Below, piece by piece: positions 35,255 to 46,561 of a stretch of 64,000 bases of DNA. Origin of the DNA: Trissonchulus latispiculum (taxonomy: Eukaryota > Nematoda > Enoplea > Enoplida > Ironidae). Made by a program: the position numbers and the translations under genes. The notes beneath the pieces are model-generated. The model worked only from the letters and a program-made list of their open reading frames with translations, was not told the DNA's origin and did no database searches. Every line of letters starts with the position of its first letter. The stretch's first letter is position 1. Location of the stretch: contig JASAND010000480.1 in the NCBI GenBank assembly GCA_030248195.1, positions 1-64,000 on the forward strand, in the 5' to 3' direction.

Positions 35255-35444
35255 AAGACCGACTCGCCCGACGGCAGGTGCTAAGCACAGCCAGTCAGCT
35301 GCTGGGAGTGACCCGAGGCCGGGGCCTCCTCTTGTCCAGTGGCGCTGAAGGCCCCCAGAGTCTCCGCTCCCCCACGATGTGGCCAACAAATCCATCACCT
35401 TTGGATGGACTCCCCCGGACGGGATGCGGGCCGTTTCGGGACAG
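35255..35444 (+). CDS. RNase P/MRP protein subunit p30-like exon, frameshifted
   Basis: Rpp30 is a TIM-barrel subunit of nuclear RNase P/MRP, which matures tRNA 5' ends and processes pre-rRNA. Between gtttgcag|AA and GGACAG|gttgaa, the plus strand reads ARRQVLSTASQLLGVTRG, then LLLSSGAEGPQSLRSP. After a one-base shift it continues HDVANKSITFG. In Rpp30 the same order is RR...L...(V/I)-x-K/RGK-x-I-I-I-SS-A/G-AE-x-P-x-x-(I/L)R-G/S-P-x-DVAN-x-x-x-x-FG. The shift lies in the run of five C at 35,369-35,373; one more C would restore the frame. This could be a sequencing error or an inactivating deletion. No other Rpp30 exon was recognised here, so it may be a fragment. A MITE begins 27 bp downstream. 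Confidence 0.6.
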
Positions 35445-35470
35445 GTTGAAAGTGGGGTCCTCCTTCCCTC

Positions 35471-35681
35471 CAGGGGCGTATCCAGGATTTTGAAAAGGAG
35501 GGGGTCGAATCAGAAAAGGCTGTCTGTCAGAACCTTTTTTCTCTTAAATGGCGAAATTTTGGGGAGAAAAGGCTGTCTGTCAGAACCTTTTTTCCCTTAA
35601 ATGGCGAAATTTTGGGGGAAAATAGCTACAAATTTAAAGGGGGTCCGTACCCCATGGACCCACCCCCTGGATACGCCCCTG
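35471..35681. mobile_element. hAT-like MITE with CAGGGGCGTATCCAGG ends
   Basis: The left end CAGGGGCGTATCCAGG and right end CCCTGGATACGCCCCTG are inverted copies. Internally a 53-bp unit (AAAAGGCTGTCTGTCAGAAC...) is present twice in tandem. No clear 8-bp duplication was found. Same family as 21,206-21,379. Confidence 0.85.
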
Positions 35682-36954
35682 CAGTTCCCACTTATGATTA
35701 AAAGATGTAACATAGTATTGCCTCTTATGAACTGTTTCCATGCTCTGGTCTGGCTTTTTCCTAGGCCAAAATTTCTGGTTGGGGGGAAGACTGGGGCGGC
35801 AAGTCTTGAGGGGGCACCGATTTCCAGGGGAGGCGAAACTTTTCACAAAAAATGCTTTAATCCTTTAATGCCGGATGGGCCATATGGCCCAAGTGCCCAT
35901 TTTCGGCATCCTATTGTTTGGGACGGTCCAGTTGCCGGTTGGCAGTCTGGAAATTTGCTCCTTTTTTCTTCATCGCGTCCACTTTATTTTGAGAAAATAT
36001 TTCCACGCCTGCTTAAAAAATCTAGTTTCTATAGGATTCCGCCGGCAATATAAACCTTGATGATTTCAAGCCCTGTTCGAGCACTGCATTCAGAGCCGGT
36101 GGTAGTTCGGCGGCGGAAAAACTGTTTCTTCAACTGATCGGGGAGGCTGCGCATTAAAATTACGTTTAGTCTCAGAATCAACTGTTGCTCCTAGAAACGA
36201 ATTAGTTGATTTTCTGCAATGGAAGTTTATCAAAAATTCGCTTTGTATCTTTAAGTTAAATTTGAGCTTAAAAACGTTAAAATATCAACAAAAAGACCTA
36301 AAAAACCGGCGAAGCGGAACATTTTTCCAAATTTACCCTAAAAACCCTATTTTTCTGTTGACTTTCGAAGTCTGTGATGCCTGCAGGCCTTAATCCTGGA
36401 GGCGGCGATTCTGGGGGGAGGCTACCCAAGTCGGGGGGGAGGTCGATTTTCGGGGAGGTGGTCCGCCCCCCCACATCCGCCCTGTAGGAAAAAGCCAGCT
36501 GGTGACACTTTGGAACCATCAGAGTGTTATAACTGTAAACCCACCGTTTTGAACAGTGACCATTGTTTACGCCTGTGATTTCATTATGGAAAAACGTATT
36601 TACGCGGGCGCTTCCACTATCGGGAATGGCTCTTCTCAATTCATTTCCTTAACTAGAAGGGAAAGCCAGGGCGCTGATTTTGAATAGGGCCCTGTGTTAG
36701 GCTTCCAGCGTACTCCACTGTTTGGTTAAGCTTTAGTTTGTAAAATTAATTCATTTATTAGCTGTTCAAATTTTTTGCTGAACGCAGCTACAAGCCTAGT
36801 TCCGGGTCATGTTTCCAGTTTTGCGTTGTCTACACAATTTCAAAAAAGTTAATAATTTATACTAATCAAAAACCAAAAACGTGTCTCTGCGTACCGCTAC
36901 GAATTTTGCACGTGCAAGATTTCATTTAATTTTGCTTGAAAATGCATATATACA

Positions 36955-37995
36955 CACTCTTAAAAGTAAACCAGTAGTTTTCTACTGGAAACTAGTAGTT
37001 TTCTACTGGACTCCTCCGCGACGATAAAGCACTAACTATCGGGGTAGTAGTTCCCTACTGGAGTGAACCAGTAGTCACAGTGTCTACTAGAAATTCCAGT
37101 AGTAACTACCAAAATGATCCAGTAGTTACTTAAGTCTTCAGAATCAACTCCTGACTACTGGAAACTCCAATAGGGTCTACTGGAGGCACCCAGTAGTCAG
37201 AAAATACTGGAATAACCAGTAGATACTACTGGAATTTCCAGTAAATACCAAGTTGCTCCAAATGCCCTCCTAGCTACTGGAACCTCCAGTAGGACCTACT
37301 GGATGTATCCAGTAGTCATAAAACTACTGGAATAACCAGTAGATACCACTGGAATTTCCAGTAAATACCAAATTGCTCCAAATGCCGTGCTGGCTACTGG
37401 AACTTCCAGTTGGACTTACTGGAAGTATCTAGTAGTCGTAAAACTACTGGAATAACCAGTAGATACTACTGGAATTTCCAGTAACTACCAAATTGCTCCA
37501 AATGCCTTCCTGGCTACTGGAACCTCCAGTAGGACTTACTGGAAGTATCCAGTAGTCATAAAACTACTGGAATAACCAGTAGATACTACTGGAATTTCCA
37601 GTAACTACCAAATTGCTCCAATTGCCCTCCTAGCTACTGGAACCTCCAGTAGGACCTACTGGAAGTATTCAGTAGTCAAAAAACTACTGGAATAACTAGT
37701 GGATACTACTGGAATTTCCAGTAGATACCAAATTGCTCTAATTGGCCTCCTCACTACTGGAACCTCCAGTTGGACCTACTGGAAGTAGCCAGTAGGCATA
37801 AAACTACTGGAATGACTAGTATTTACTACTGGAATTTCCAATAGATACCAAATTGCTCCAATTGGCCTCCTCACTACTGGAACCTCCAGTAGGACCTACT
37901 GGAAGTATCCAGTAGTCATAAAACTACTGGAATAACCAGTAGATGCTACTGGAAGTTCCAGCAGATACTACTGGAATTTCCAATAGATATATACC
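36955..37995. repeat. 120-bp tandem satellite of CTACTGG/CCAGTAG units
   Basis: The period is 120 bp, with 7 to 8 copies from about 37,140. Each unit contains ACTACTGGAATAACCAGTAG, CTACTGGAATTTCCAGTA and CTACTGGAACCTCCAGTAGG, which are small inverted repeats. The array starts at a transposon-like end CACTCTTAAAAGTAAACCAG (36,955); the inverse of this end closes the array at 59.8-61.5 kb. Confidence 0.9.
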
Positions 37996-38344
37996 AAATA
38001 CCTCCCACCCATTTATTTAGCAGATTTGGCATTTAATATATTTAAGAAACAAATACATATAAAGATGAAAACATGCAAACACCTATACACGTATATATAT
38101 ACTATAGTACAATATCATACATCGGTGCAATGTACAATCTTATCAATCCCGATTCCCAAGTGCTTATACAATTCCAATATTTAAAACCACACTAAATGAG
38201 AATAACTTTAGTGAAGGAATATTTTTAACCACTCTGAGTTAACAAATCACATTCTCTTTTTGAAAAATTCGCGGATTTTAGTGTTTTTTACATTCGCAAG
38301 CGATAGGGAATCCAGACAAATTATCATGTGACTTTGCTAATAAT

Positions 38345-38681
38345 TAGAGATGAACCGTGGCCAGGACCAGGTCGTGGCCCAGGCCTGGGCCATACTGGGC
38401 CAGGGACCGGGCCCGGGAAATTGGGTGTCCAAATCGAAAAATTTCAAAAATTTTCTCAAATTCATTTTTCAATTTCTCAATGTCAGATTTTGCAATAAGT
38501 TCTGGAATACAAACGCTGCTATCGTTGTTTTCATTCAAATCGGTGAGAAAACAAACAATACTTTGACCAGTGACTTATGTATTTTCGAGTTAAAAATTCG
38601 AACTTTGGTAAAAATATCAAGTAATTCCAAAATTTCGCTGCATTTGGCCCCGGTCCCTGGGCCAGTCCCGGTGCATCCTTA
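38345..38681. mobile_element. hAT-like MITE (337 bp)
   Basis: The left end TAGAGATGAACCGTGG and right end CCCGGTGCATCCTTA are related inverted repeats, with perfect 8-bp duplications CTAATAAT at 38,337-38,344 and 38,682-38,689 (fits nTnnnnAn). Both subterminal zones are GGCC/GGGCC-rich. Same TAGRGATG family as 19,397 and 56,892. Confidence 0.92.
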
Positions 38682-38699
38682 CTAATAATCTATAAGGAT

Positions 38700-39365
38700 G
38701 TTTAGATCAATATCACGCCGGTCACCCTTCCCATAGTAGCCGGTGAAGGGGAGTAAGAGGAATTGTTCGGCGAAAACGTGGCCGAAAAACAGTTCCTGCG
38801 CGGGTTTGACCCGGACGTCCCTCAGCTAGCGGGTGGTAGGACTCCGGAACGTTCGGTGGGCAGAACCAACCAGCAGGTCGCTGTGCTCTCGGCCACAGTT
38901 GTCCTGATATGCTACAGCTGTAGCCATGACCTGAGTCAGCGGGAGGGCTAGAAGTGGAGTGATCGTGACAGAAATAGTTCAAAGCTTTCATTGCTCTGGT
39001 GTGTCGACAACGGCTTGTCGAAAGACATCAGAGCATCGCAGCGTTCCTCCATCCAGACAAGAGCAACGACAGCAGGTCACGTTGTTCATTATTGGGGCAG
39101 CACCAGCGCCCAGATTTGTGGACGATTTCAGTTGGAATTTGCCGATTCTGGAGTATAAGGGCGGCGTGCCCGCAGACGCAGATGATAGAGATGGTAGGGA
39201 GTGGTGGAATCCTCGTCAATCCGCAGTCGAGAACAATAGTTCTTGCTGGATGAAAGGAAATAGATGTTGGTATCCTGATGGGAGGCGAGCCCACTAAACC
39301 CGACGAGTTGGGCAAGGCTGAACGCAACACTGGGCAACAGCAACGCTCCACCAAAAGTCATTCCA
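38700..39365. other. GC-rich unique segment, no gene recognised
   Basis: Balanced base composition and long overlapping frames on both strands make it look unlike the surrounding AT-rich repeats. It could hold an exon or a CpG-type promoter. No frame shows a motif I know. Confidence 0.3.
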
Positions 39366-39679
39366 TTAATGGCACGCTTATAAAAGGTTTCATCTCAAGC
39401 TTCCAGTTTGTAAACCTGAAACAAAGACTCATTATAAAAAGAAACTGAAAGGGAATATATAATTTGAATGATTTTCATAAAATTCCGGCAAAGCAGCAAA
39501 TGCTTTAGAAAATTTACCACAAATTCTTAAATGTTGGCATTTATTGGCACCATATAGCAAGCTGGAGGCAAAAAAGTCGGGATGAGGCCCAGTGGGGGGG
39601 AAGTGGTACAGTTGCGAGGGTAGCCCAGGTCTCCTTAGTGGGAAAAGCCCAAACAGTTATCCTCAAAATCACTTTTTAA

Positions 39680-39704
39680 AGTATATATATATATATATAT
39701 ATAT
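39680..39704. repeat. (TA)n microsatellite
   Basis: About 12 TA units. Confidence 0.9.
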
Positions 39705-39829
39705 TGGTTTCGGTTCTCGTGTTTGAAGTCTCATAAGGGAGCTTTGACGTTTTAAAGGCTTGCCCTTTTGCCTAGCAAACCCATATATAAACAAACAAGT
39801 AACAAAAATGCTCCGCAGACAAGAGCTTA

Positions 39830-40655
<826 letters not shown>

Positions 40656-41654
40656 CGTACATACCCAAAATCAAAAAAGTAGGAAAAAACGTAGGAATAT
40701 TTTGCAAAAAAGTAGGAAAAAGTAGGAATAAAAGTAGGAATTTTCCGAAAAAAGTAGGAATTTTTGCAGACAAATCTTGCGAAGTACGTATATATATATA
40801 CGCACTCTAATACGTAAAAGAATGAAGGTATGGAAATAAGTTTTATCTAAATTTGAGGCACTGTCCTATCCAGGGTTTCGTGACATTGCCCCCAAAGAGA
40901 AATATTCGTCTACAGGGGGGGACTGGGGTGGGTATTTTGATTAAGTACCAAAGTAAACGTTCGTATTTCAAATCCTTTTAAAGGTTTCCGTTACAGCTTA
41001 TATATTCATAATATCAAAATATATATTTTCTCGGCCTCTAATTATTTAATCTTATTAAAAATGTTCTATTGTGGATTGTTTTCAAGTAGTAAAATCCTCA
41101 ATTTTTTACTCAAAAATCTTTCTAACGTTTCCATTCATTATGTTTTAATAGTGTCGAAAGACTTGACTTTTTATTCAAATCATTATGCTTACAGACTTCC
41201 ACTACGGGTTTTTTTCACAATTTTAAAAATATTTCATCCGCTTGGGGGCGAAATTTTTTCGGGCTAGATTCCTCCCTTTCCAAAATCTTGGGTTCGCCCC
41301 TTTTCTTGAGGAAGCAATTTTGCCTAAATGCACTGTTGTGAGCTAAATTCAGCCATTTTCACTTATGTTGTCAGCTGAGTTGTCCCAAAACTCTCAAGTA
41401 ATTGCCCCAAAATGTTTTCTAACTGCTTGCATGAGTTGAGCAATATCCGTGTTCAAAACAATCTGGTGGCGATTTTCAAAATTTTCCATTGTTGTTGCTG
41501 TGCTTAGGTAGAAATTCCGCATTCCGTTGGGTATAACATGTCCCATAGGAGTACATATGTGGGCAATACCTGACGGACGGACCAGCACAGTTGAAACTAT
41601 CGACATTTTGCAATAAGATAAGTTTCCGAAAAATGGTCAGTTTTGGACCGATAT

Positions 41655-42465
41655 CTGTTTTCTTTACCTATATCTCACAAACGCTTCAAGATAGCTACCG
41701 CAAAGTATACATTTCCTGAACCGGAATGATGAGATCATTCTTATCGTGAAAAATGTTCAGAAATTTCCCGTGCAATTTCAAAAGGTGCCTCTTTTACATG
41801 TCCAGAAAGATTGGTATATGCTACTCCCACTATTTTTTTCAGGAAAAGTTTGGTGTTACCGCCTTGATTGACCTTAGCAAACACCAATGGGAAATTGTTT
41901 GAAAATTCATTGCTGGCAGAATCTAAACCGTAGCCACGAAAACTTTACATCGTTGGATTCAGCTCATATTGAACTTGATGACTGTTATTTTTACTCACAT
42001 TTGCTAGATTCGCTTTGCTGAAATTTTTAGTCAAAAATGGCATTTTTCGAAAAAATCAACAATCAAATTTTGAAATTCCAAATGAGCTGAAAGCGGATGC
42101 CTAGGTGGTCCTGAAAATCTAATCGAAACTTTTTCCATTGAGCAAGTCGCGAATAATAACCAGCCAATGTCGAAAAAGCGGCAAGGATCAAAGGATTCTG
42201 AAAATAGAAGTTTCAACAAAAGTTGAAATGTGGTGTGTAGAACTTTCGGTCAAGGAGAAAATTTTCTTGAAAAAATTGTGGTAGTACCATGTACCATTTT
42301 TCTGGACATATAAAAGCGGCACTCCTTGAAATAGCATGGGAAATTTCAAAAAATATTTTTCCCGAAAAGAAAAATTTTATCATTCCGGTTCAGAAAATGT
42401 TTTACGGTAGCTATCTTGAAGCGTTTGTGAGATATACAGAAAACAATGTCGCTTTCTATATCTCT
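41655..42465. repeat. Foldback repeat with arms of about 120 bp
   Basis: TCTCACAAACGCTTCAAGAT...CTGAACCGGAATGAT (41,675-41,740) returns inverted at 42,385-42,440 (ATCATTCCGGTTCAG...ATCTTGAAGCGTTTGTGAGA). The loop is about 550 bp. Confidence 0.8.
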
Positions 42466-42832
42466 GGGCATACTATAGGCAATGGCCGTTCCCATAAACA
42501 TGTGGAATCATGGAAACTAAAATGTGATTGCCTAGCCCACCCTCACAAAAGTAGGCGTGAGAATATATAATAGCGCCGAAGGAGCGAAATTTTTTTTGGA
42601 ATCATAGACCCCACATATAAAACTATTTTTCATGACGTTTTTGACCAAAATATTTTCCATCTAGTCGCCTAGGTGATTATTTATCCCTAGGTGAAAAACT
42701 TTCGACCAGTGTATTTATATACAAATATCTTGAAAATAGTTAACAAAATATGTAACAAAATTACAAAAATCTTCCTTTTCAGTTTAAATTTTCCAATTCA
42801 TACTCTAACTCCCCTTCTTTTAATGTATAACC

Positions 42833-42975
42833 CATGAGGTTCTATTTAATCTTACTTGTGTCAACCTTCGTGGTTCTATTTAATCCTACTTTGTAGGACA
42901 ACCTTCGTGGTTCTATTTAATCCTACTGTGTAGGACAACCTTTGTGGTTCCATTTAATCCCGCCGTCGGGTGGGA
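42833..42975. repeat. Minisatellite, unit about 43 bp
   Basis: Four units of the type AACCTTCGTGGTTCTATTTA-ATCCTACTTTGTAGGAC, diverging toward both ends. Confidence 0.85.
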
Positions 42976-43051
42976 AACCCTTTGTTTTCATTTTATATAT
43001 GTCATATAAAGCACTCGTCCGAAAGGCCATTAATCACTATCTGAAGGAAAG

Positions 43052-43146
43052 TATATAACCGCCCGGTTTCCCCATGCCAGGTGCGCACCTGGTGAGGCTG
43101 GGCGATGAGACGCATGGGGCTAGAGCACTCATCCTTGGGTTATATA
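43052..43146. other. Strongly structured 95-nt segment (nested stems)
   Basis: Three nested perfect stems: TATATAACC (43,052-43,060) with GGTTATATA (43,138-43,146), CCCCATGC (43,070-43,077) with GCATGGGG (43,112-43,119), and the palindrome CAGGTGCGCACCTG (43,078-43,091). The sequence between them is not low-complexity. It could be a structured RNA or a cruciform. It does not match tRNA, and I see no hammerhead core. Confidence 0.5.
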
Positions 43147-43275
43147 CATGCAAGTACTTCAGCCACTGTTAACGTTAAGCACTGACGTACATATATATAT
43201 ATACGTTATGAAAGCAAACTAAAATTTGTAAACACCCGTATATAAGCCGGTGTATAGTCATAAAATAAACAGGGT

Positions 43276-43618
43276 ATTTTTAGGGATATTTGTTCGGGGG
43301 GGGGGGGGGGCTTCCCGGGGGTGGGCGATTTTCCCGAGATTTTTTACTTAAATGAGACAAAAATGGTATTGTTTGGCGTATTTTGCATGGTGAAATGATA
43401 AAAGTTCTCAAAAATGCCATGATTGAAGCTAAAAATAGCTATTCTTACGAAACAATTTTCGGCGACGCCGAAAAAGTTTTGAAAATTTGCCTATTTTTGG
43501 CAAAAATTTAGGCACCCAAAAAATCCGGGGGGGGGGGAGCAAAAATCCCGGGAGGGGACGATTTCGGGGGGAAGGCATTTTCGGGGGGGGGAGGTCACCT
43601 GTAAAAAAATACCCTGAT
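43276..43618. mobile_element. MITE-like element with CAGGGTATTTTT ends
   Basis: CAGGGTATTTTTAGGG at left and TAAAAAAATACCCTG at right are inverted. The inside has long G runs (up to 15 G at about 43,295) and G-rich subterminal zones. The target duplication is unclear. Confidence 0.65.
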
Positions 43619-44999
43619 AAACTGAAGGCGTTGAGTTTGAGTACAATTATATACTTACAAAACAGGAAAGGAAAAATAAAAGACACTTTAAGGTGCTGGT
43701 TCGGGTATTTGCAGCAAATTTTGAAAGACTGTAATTTGCTCAATTTGTGGTGCTCAACGATAATTTTTATATCATTTCAAAGCTTAGAATGTGCTTGTTA
43801 CAACTAGGTACAGTATAGCAGTCTCATTTCAACTCTTCGGCTTGAACAACATGAAACTTGAACAACAACATGCAATAACATGAAAACAATTTTTGAACAT
43901 AGATTTCTCGAAGTGTGGGAAAGCTAAAGAAAAGCGACCAGTTCAGGAATCAAAAGAAACGTCTTCCCGTGGGCTTTTTTTCTGAAACTGTTTATCTAGT
44001 AAAGAATCTCAAGATTTTGAGAAAAACGTAAATTTTGTCCGATTTTTGTCAAAATTTTCAAGTTTGGACGCTTATTTCTCTCGAACTGAAAGACAAAACG
44101 CAAAACCATGAAAAATAGCCCTCGGCAATTGTCTCAAAAATACGTGTGTAAAGCCGTTTTTTCAGAAAATTTTTTTCAGAGAAATCCGTGTTCAAAACAA
44201 TCTAGTTGAGATTTTCAAAATTTCACATTTTCAGTGCTGTGCGAAGGCTGAGAAGCCTCAGAGAGCTCTCCGTTGGACATGGCATGTCCTTTAGGACTAC
44301 AACCATGGACAATACTTGACCGACGGACCAACACTGTTGAAGCTGTCGAAATCTTGCAATATTTGATTTTTCCAAAAATGGCCGGTTTTGGACCTCGAAA
44401 ATCAATTTTCGCTGTCATCTTTTAAACCTTAACGAATCGAAGAATACTCTCAAGAGCAAAGTTGTAGGTCTTGGTGAGAGAATTCGAATGACTATAAGTT
44501 CATCTTTGTAGGGTGACCCAGAGTTGGAAGTGGGCCGCGGGTACCCACGGGTACCCGCGGGTACCCGCAGGTACCCGCGGATAATAGAAATTTTGCTACC
44601 CGCAGGCTACCCGCGCGGGTAGTTGCGGGTATCTCTTGTCGATATATTCACTAAAATTCTAACACTTTTCTGAAAAGTGTTCGGAAAAAATAGACTTCGT
44701 GTTGGTGATTTCAAAAAATCGCTAATTTTGGCTGGGTGCCCATCTCCAAGATTACTAATTTCAGCACATATGGGCATTTGGTTAGACTTATTCTATTTGG
44801 TTAATATCCAGAAAAGTAATCAGTAATCATAATTACATGTTGTGATTCTGCAGCATGCACTGTATTTACCGAGCTCTCTACTCATTTCTTGCTTTCAGTA
44901 AGCAGACGAACTTAATACCTCAGCACACAGACTGCTATTCGCGCCGTTTATGCAAGGCTTAAATGTCTCTAATTTGATTATAAGGATATGTTCCTTTAG

Positions 45000-45246
45000 A
45001 CGTAGGTACCCTTAGCACACCCATGACATGAGTCAAACTCATATTTGTTTGAGTCATAACGCAAATATAGATAACTTCTTGATCCACAATGTTTTTTTCC
45101 TTGATCCGCTTCTAACTTAAGAAATATTGAAGGAAATGTTCTGGTGTGCTAGGGTGCAACACTACACACCACTTTTTGAGTCAGATGATATAACTTTGCC
45201 CAATATTTAATCATATAAAATGCTCTTTGATCCACCAAGTAAAATT
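45000..45246 (+). repeat. MULE terminal inverted repeat, left
   Basis: Begins ACGTAGGTACCCTTAGCACA and matches the inverse of 55,443-55,687. Landmarks shared by both arms are CTTCTTGATCCAC, GATCCGCTTCTAACT, GAAATGTTCTGGTGTGCTAG and ACACACCACTTTTTGAGTCA. Confidence 0.93.
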
Positions 45247-45904
45247 TCACTAATTATGTCCAAATAAAAATTGTTAATCTTTAAACCTTGCAACAAGCAA
45301 AACTGTGACACATGAAGAACGATAGTTGTCAAATAGCTAATTTATGGCTTTTTCAATCATAACTCGTCATGCATGGTTGGGGTGGGGGTTGCTTACGCGT
45401 TTATAAGTGTGTCGATTTATTTTATTGGGGAATGGCTAGCTGTTTTAAAAATATCCCCCTAGTTTTAACTACCCCACCGATTCTCCGACTCCCCTCTTCC
45501 CCCCCTGTGTATGAACGCCTTAAAACACTAAAGGAAGCCTTTTTTGATAAGACAAACTACGAAAAAATTGACTTTTTGGCCATTTTTGGAATTTCGTAGG
45601 TGCGAATCTTTTAAGAGAGACTTTGGGGGGGGTCTTGCAGTTCGGGGGTAGACCACCAAATTTTCAAAATCCCCCCTCCAAACTTCCCAGACCCAAAGTT
45701 GCAGGAAAGGTATGAGTGGTGAGGCTGGAAATTAATCGTCTTTTCTCGCAATACAAAAACTTTACTTGAATCTGCGGCCTTTTAAAAACAAATAACGTTA
45801 ATTCTTACAGTCAAGCACTCAAATTACGATTTTCGACCGTTAACTTTAAAAACATTACTGAATATTATACAGGGTAGGCGGGGGACCTCCACCTCCCTCA
45901 CAAA

Positions 45905-46271
45905 CATAGGTGTACCTTGAGAAAAAGTTGGGGGTGGGGGTAGCCGACATTAGGGTAGGTGGGGTGGGTCCGGAACAATCGAATGTGGGGAGGGGGTAAA
46001 TTTTTCTTAAAAAATTAAAGAAAAAATTGCGATTTTCTTAAAGCGCTGAGTGCAACCAGTAATGGGCAATATTACAACCGATTTGGTAATTTTTTTGAAA
46101 GAAATGAAATTTTTGGGAAAAATTTCGATTTTTTCTTAATTTTGAGCCAAAATTTTTAAAATTTTGAGGATGGGATTTGGACATTTGGGGATGGGGTCTG
46201 CCTCTAGAATTCCGAGAGTGAGGTTGGGACTTCTCCATTTGGGGGAGGGGTCCCCCCCAGGTACACCTATG
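45905..46271. mobile_element. MITE with CATAGGTGTACC ends
   Basis: CATAGGTGTACC at left and GGTACACCTATG at right are exact inverted repeats. The flanking sequences end CAAA and CCCAAA, consistent with a worn 8-bp duplication. The inside is G-rich (GTTGGGGGTGGGGGTAGCC). Relatives lie at 58,668-58,994 and 58,992-59,431. Confidence 0.82.
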
Positions 46272-46561
46272 CTCCCAAATGAACAAGCTCTAAGTCTTCC
46301 ACCCCACCCCACGCATTACAAATCAAAGACTCCTGCCTCACAGGTTTCAAAATTTTGACACAAAATATACAAAGTAAAAAATTCTAAAACTCCATTTTCA
46401 GAATTAATGACCAAAACATATTACTCCATTTCCGGCCTGGTTTTGATATATGCTGAATCCTTATCTTTATTTATGCCATCCCCCCTCCCAAACTTTCCTC
46501 GTGGAACATCTATGAGTATTGTTCATCCTGTATCCATAGTACATTTACAAGAACAAAGTTT

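Noticed and set aside
37130..37990. CRISPR-like array
   Set aside because: The whole 120-bp unit is repeated; there are no unique spacers, and the genome is eukaryotic.
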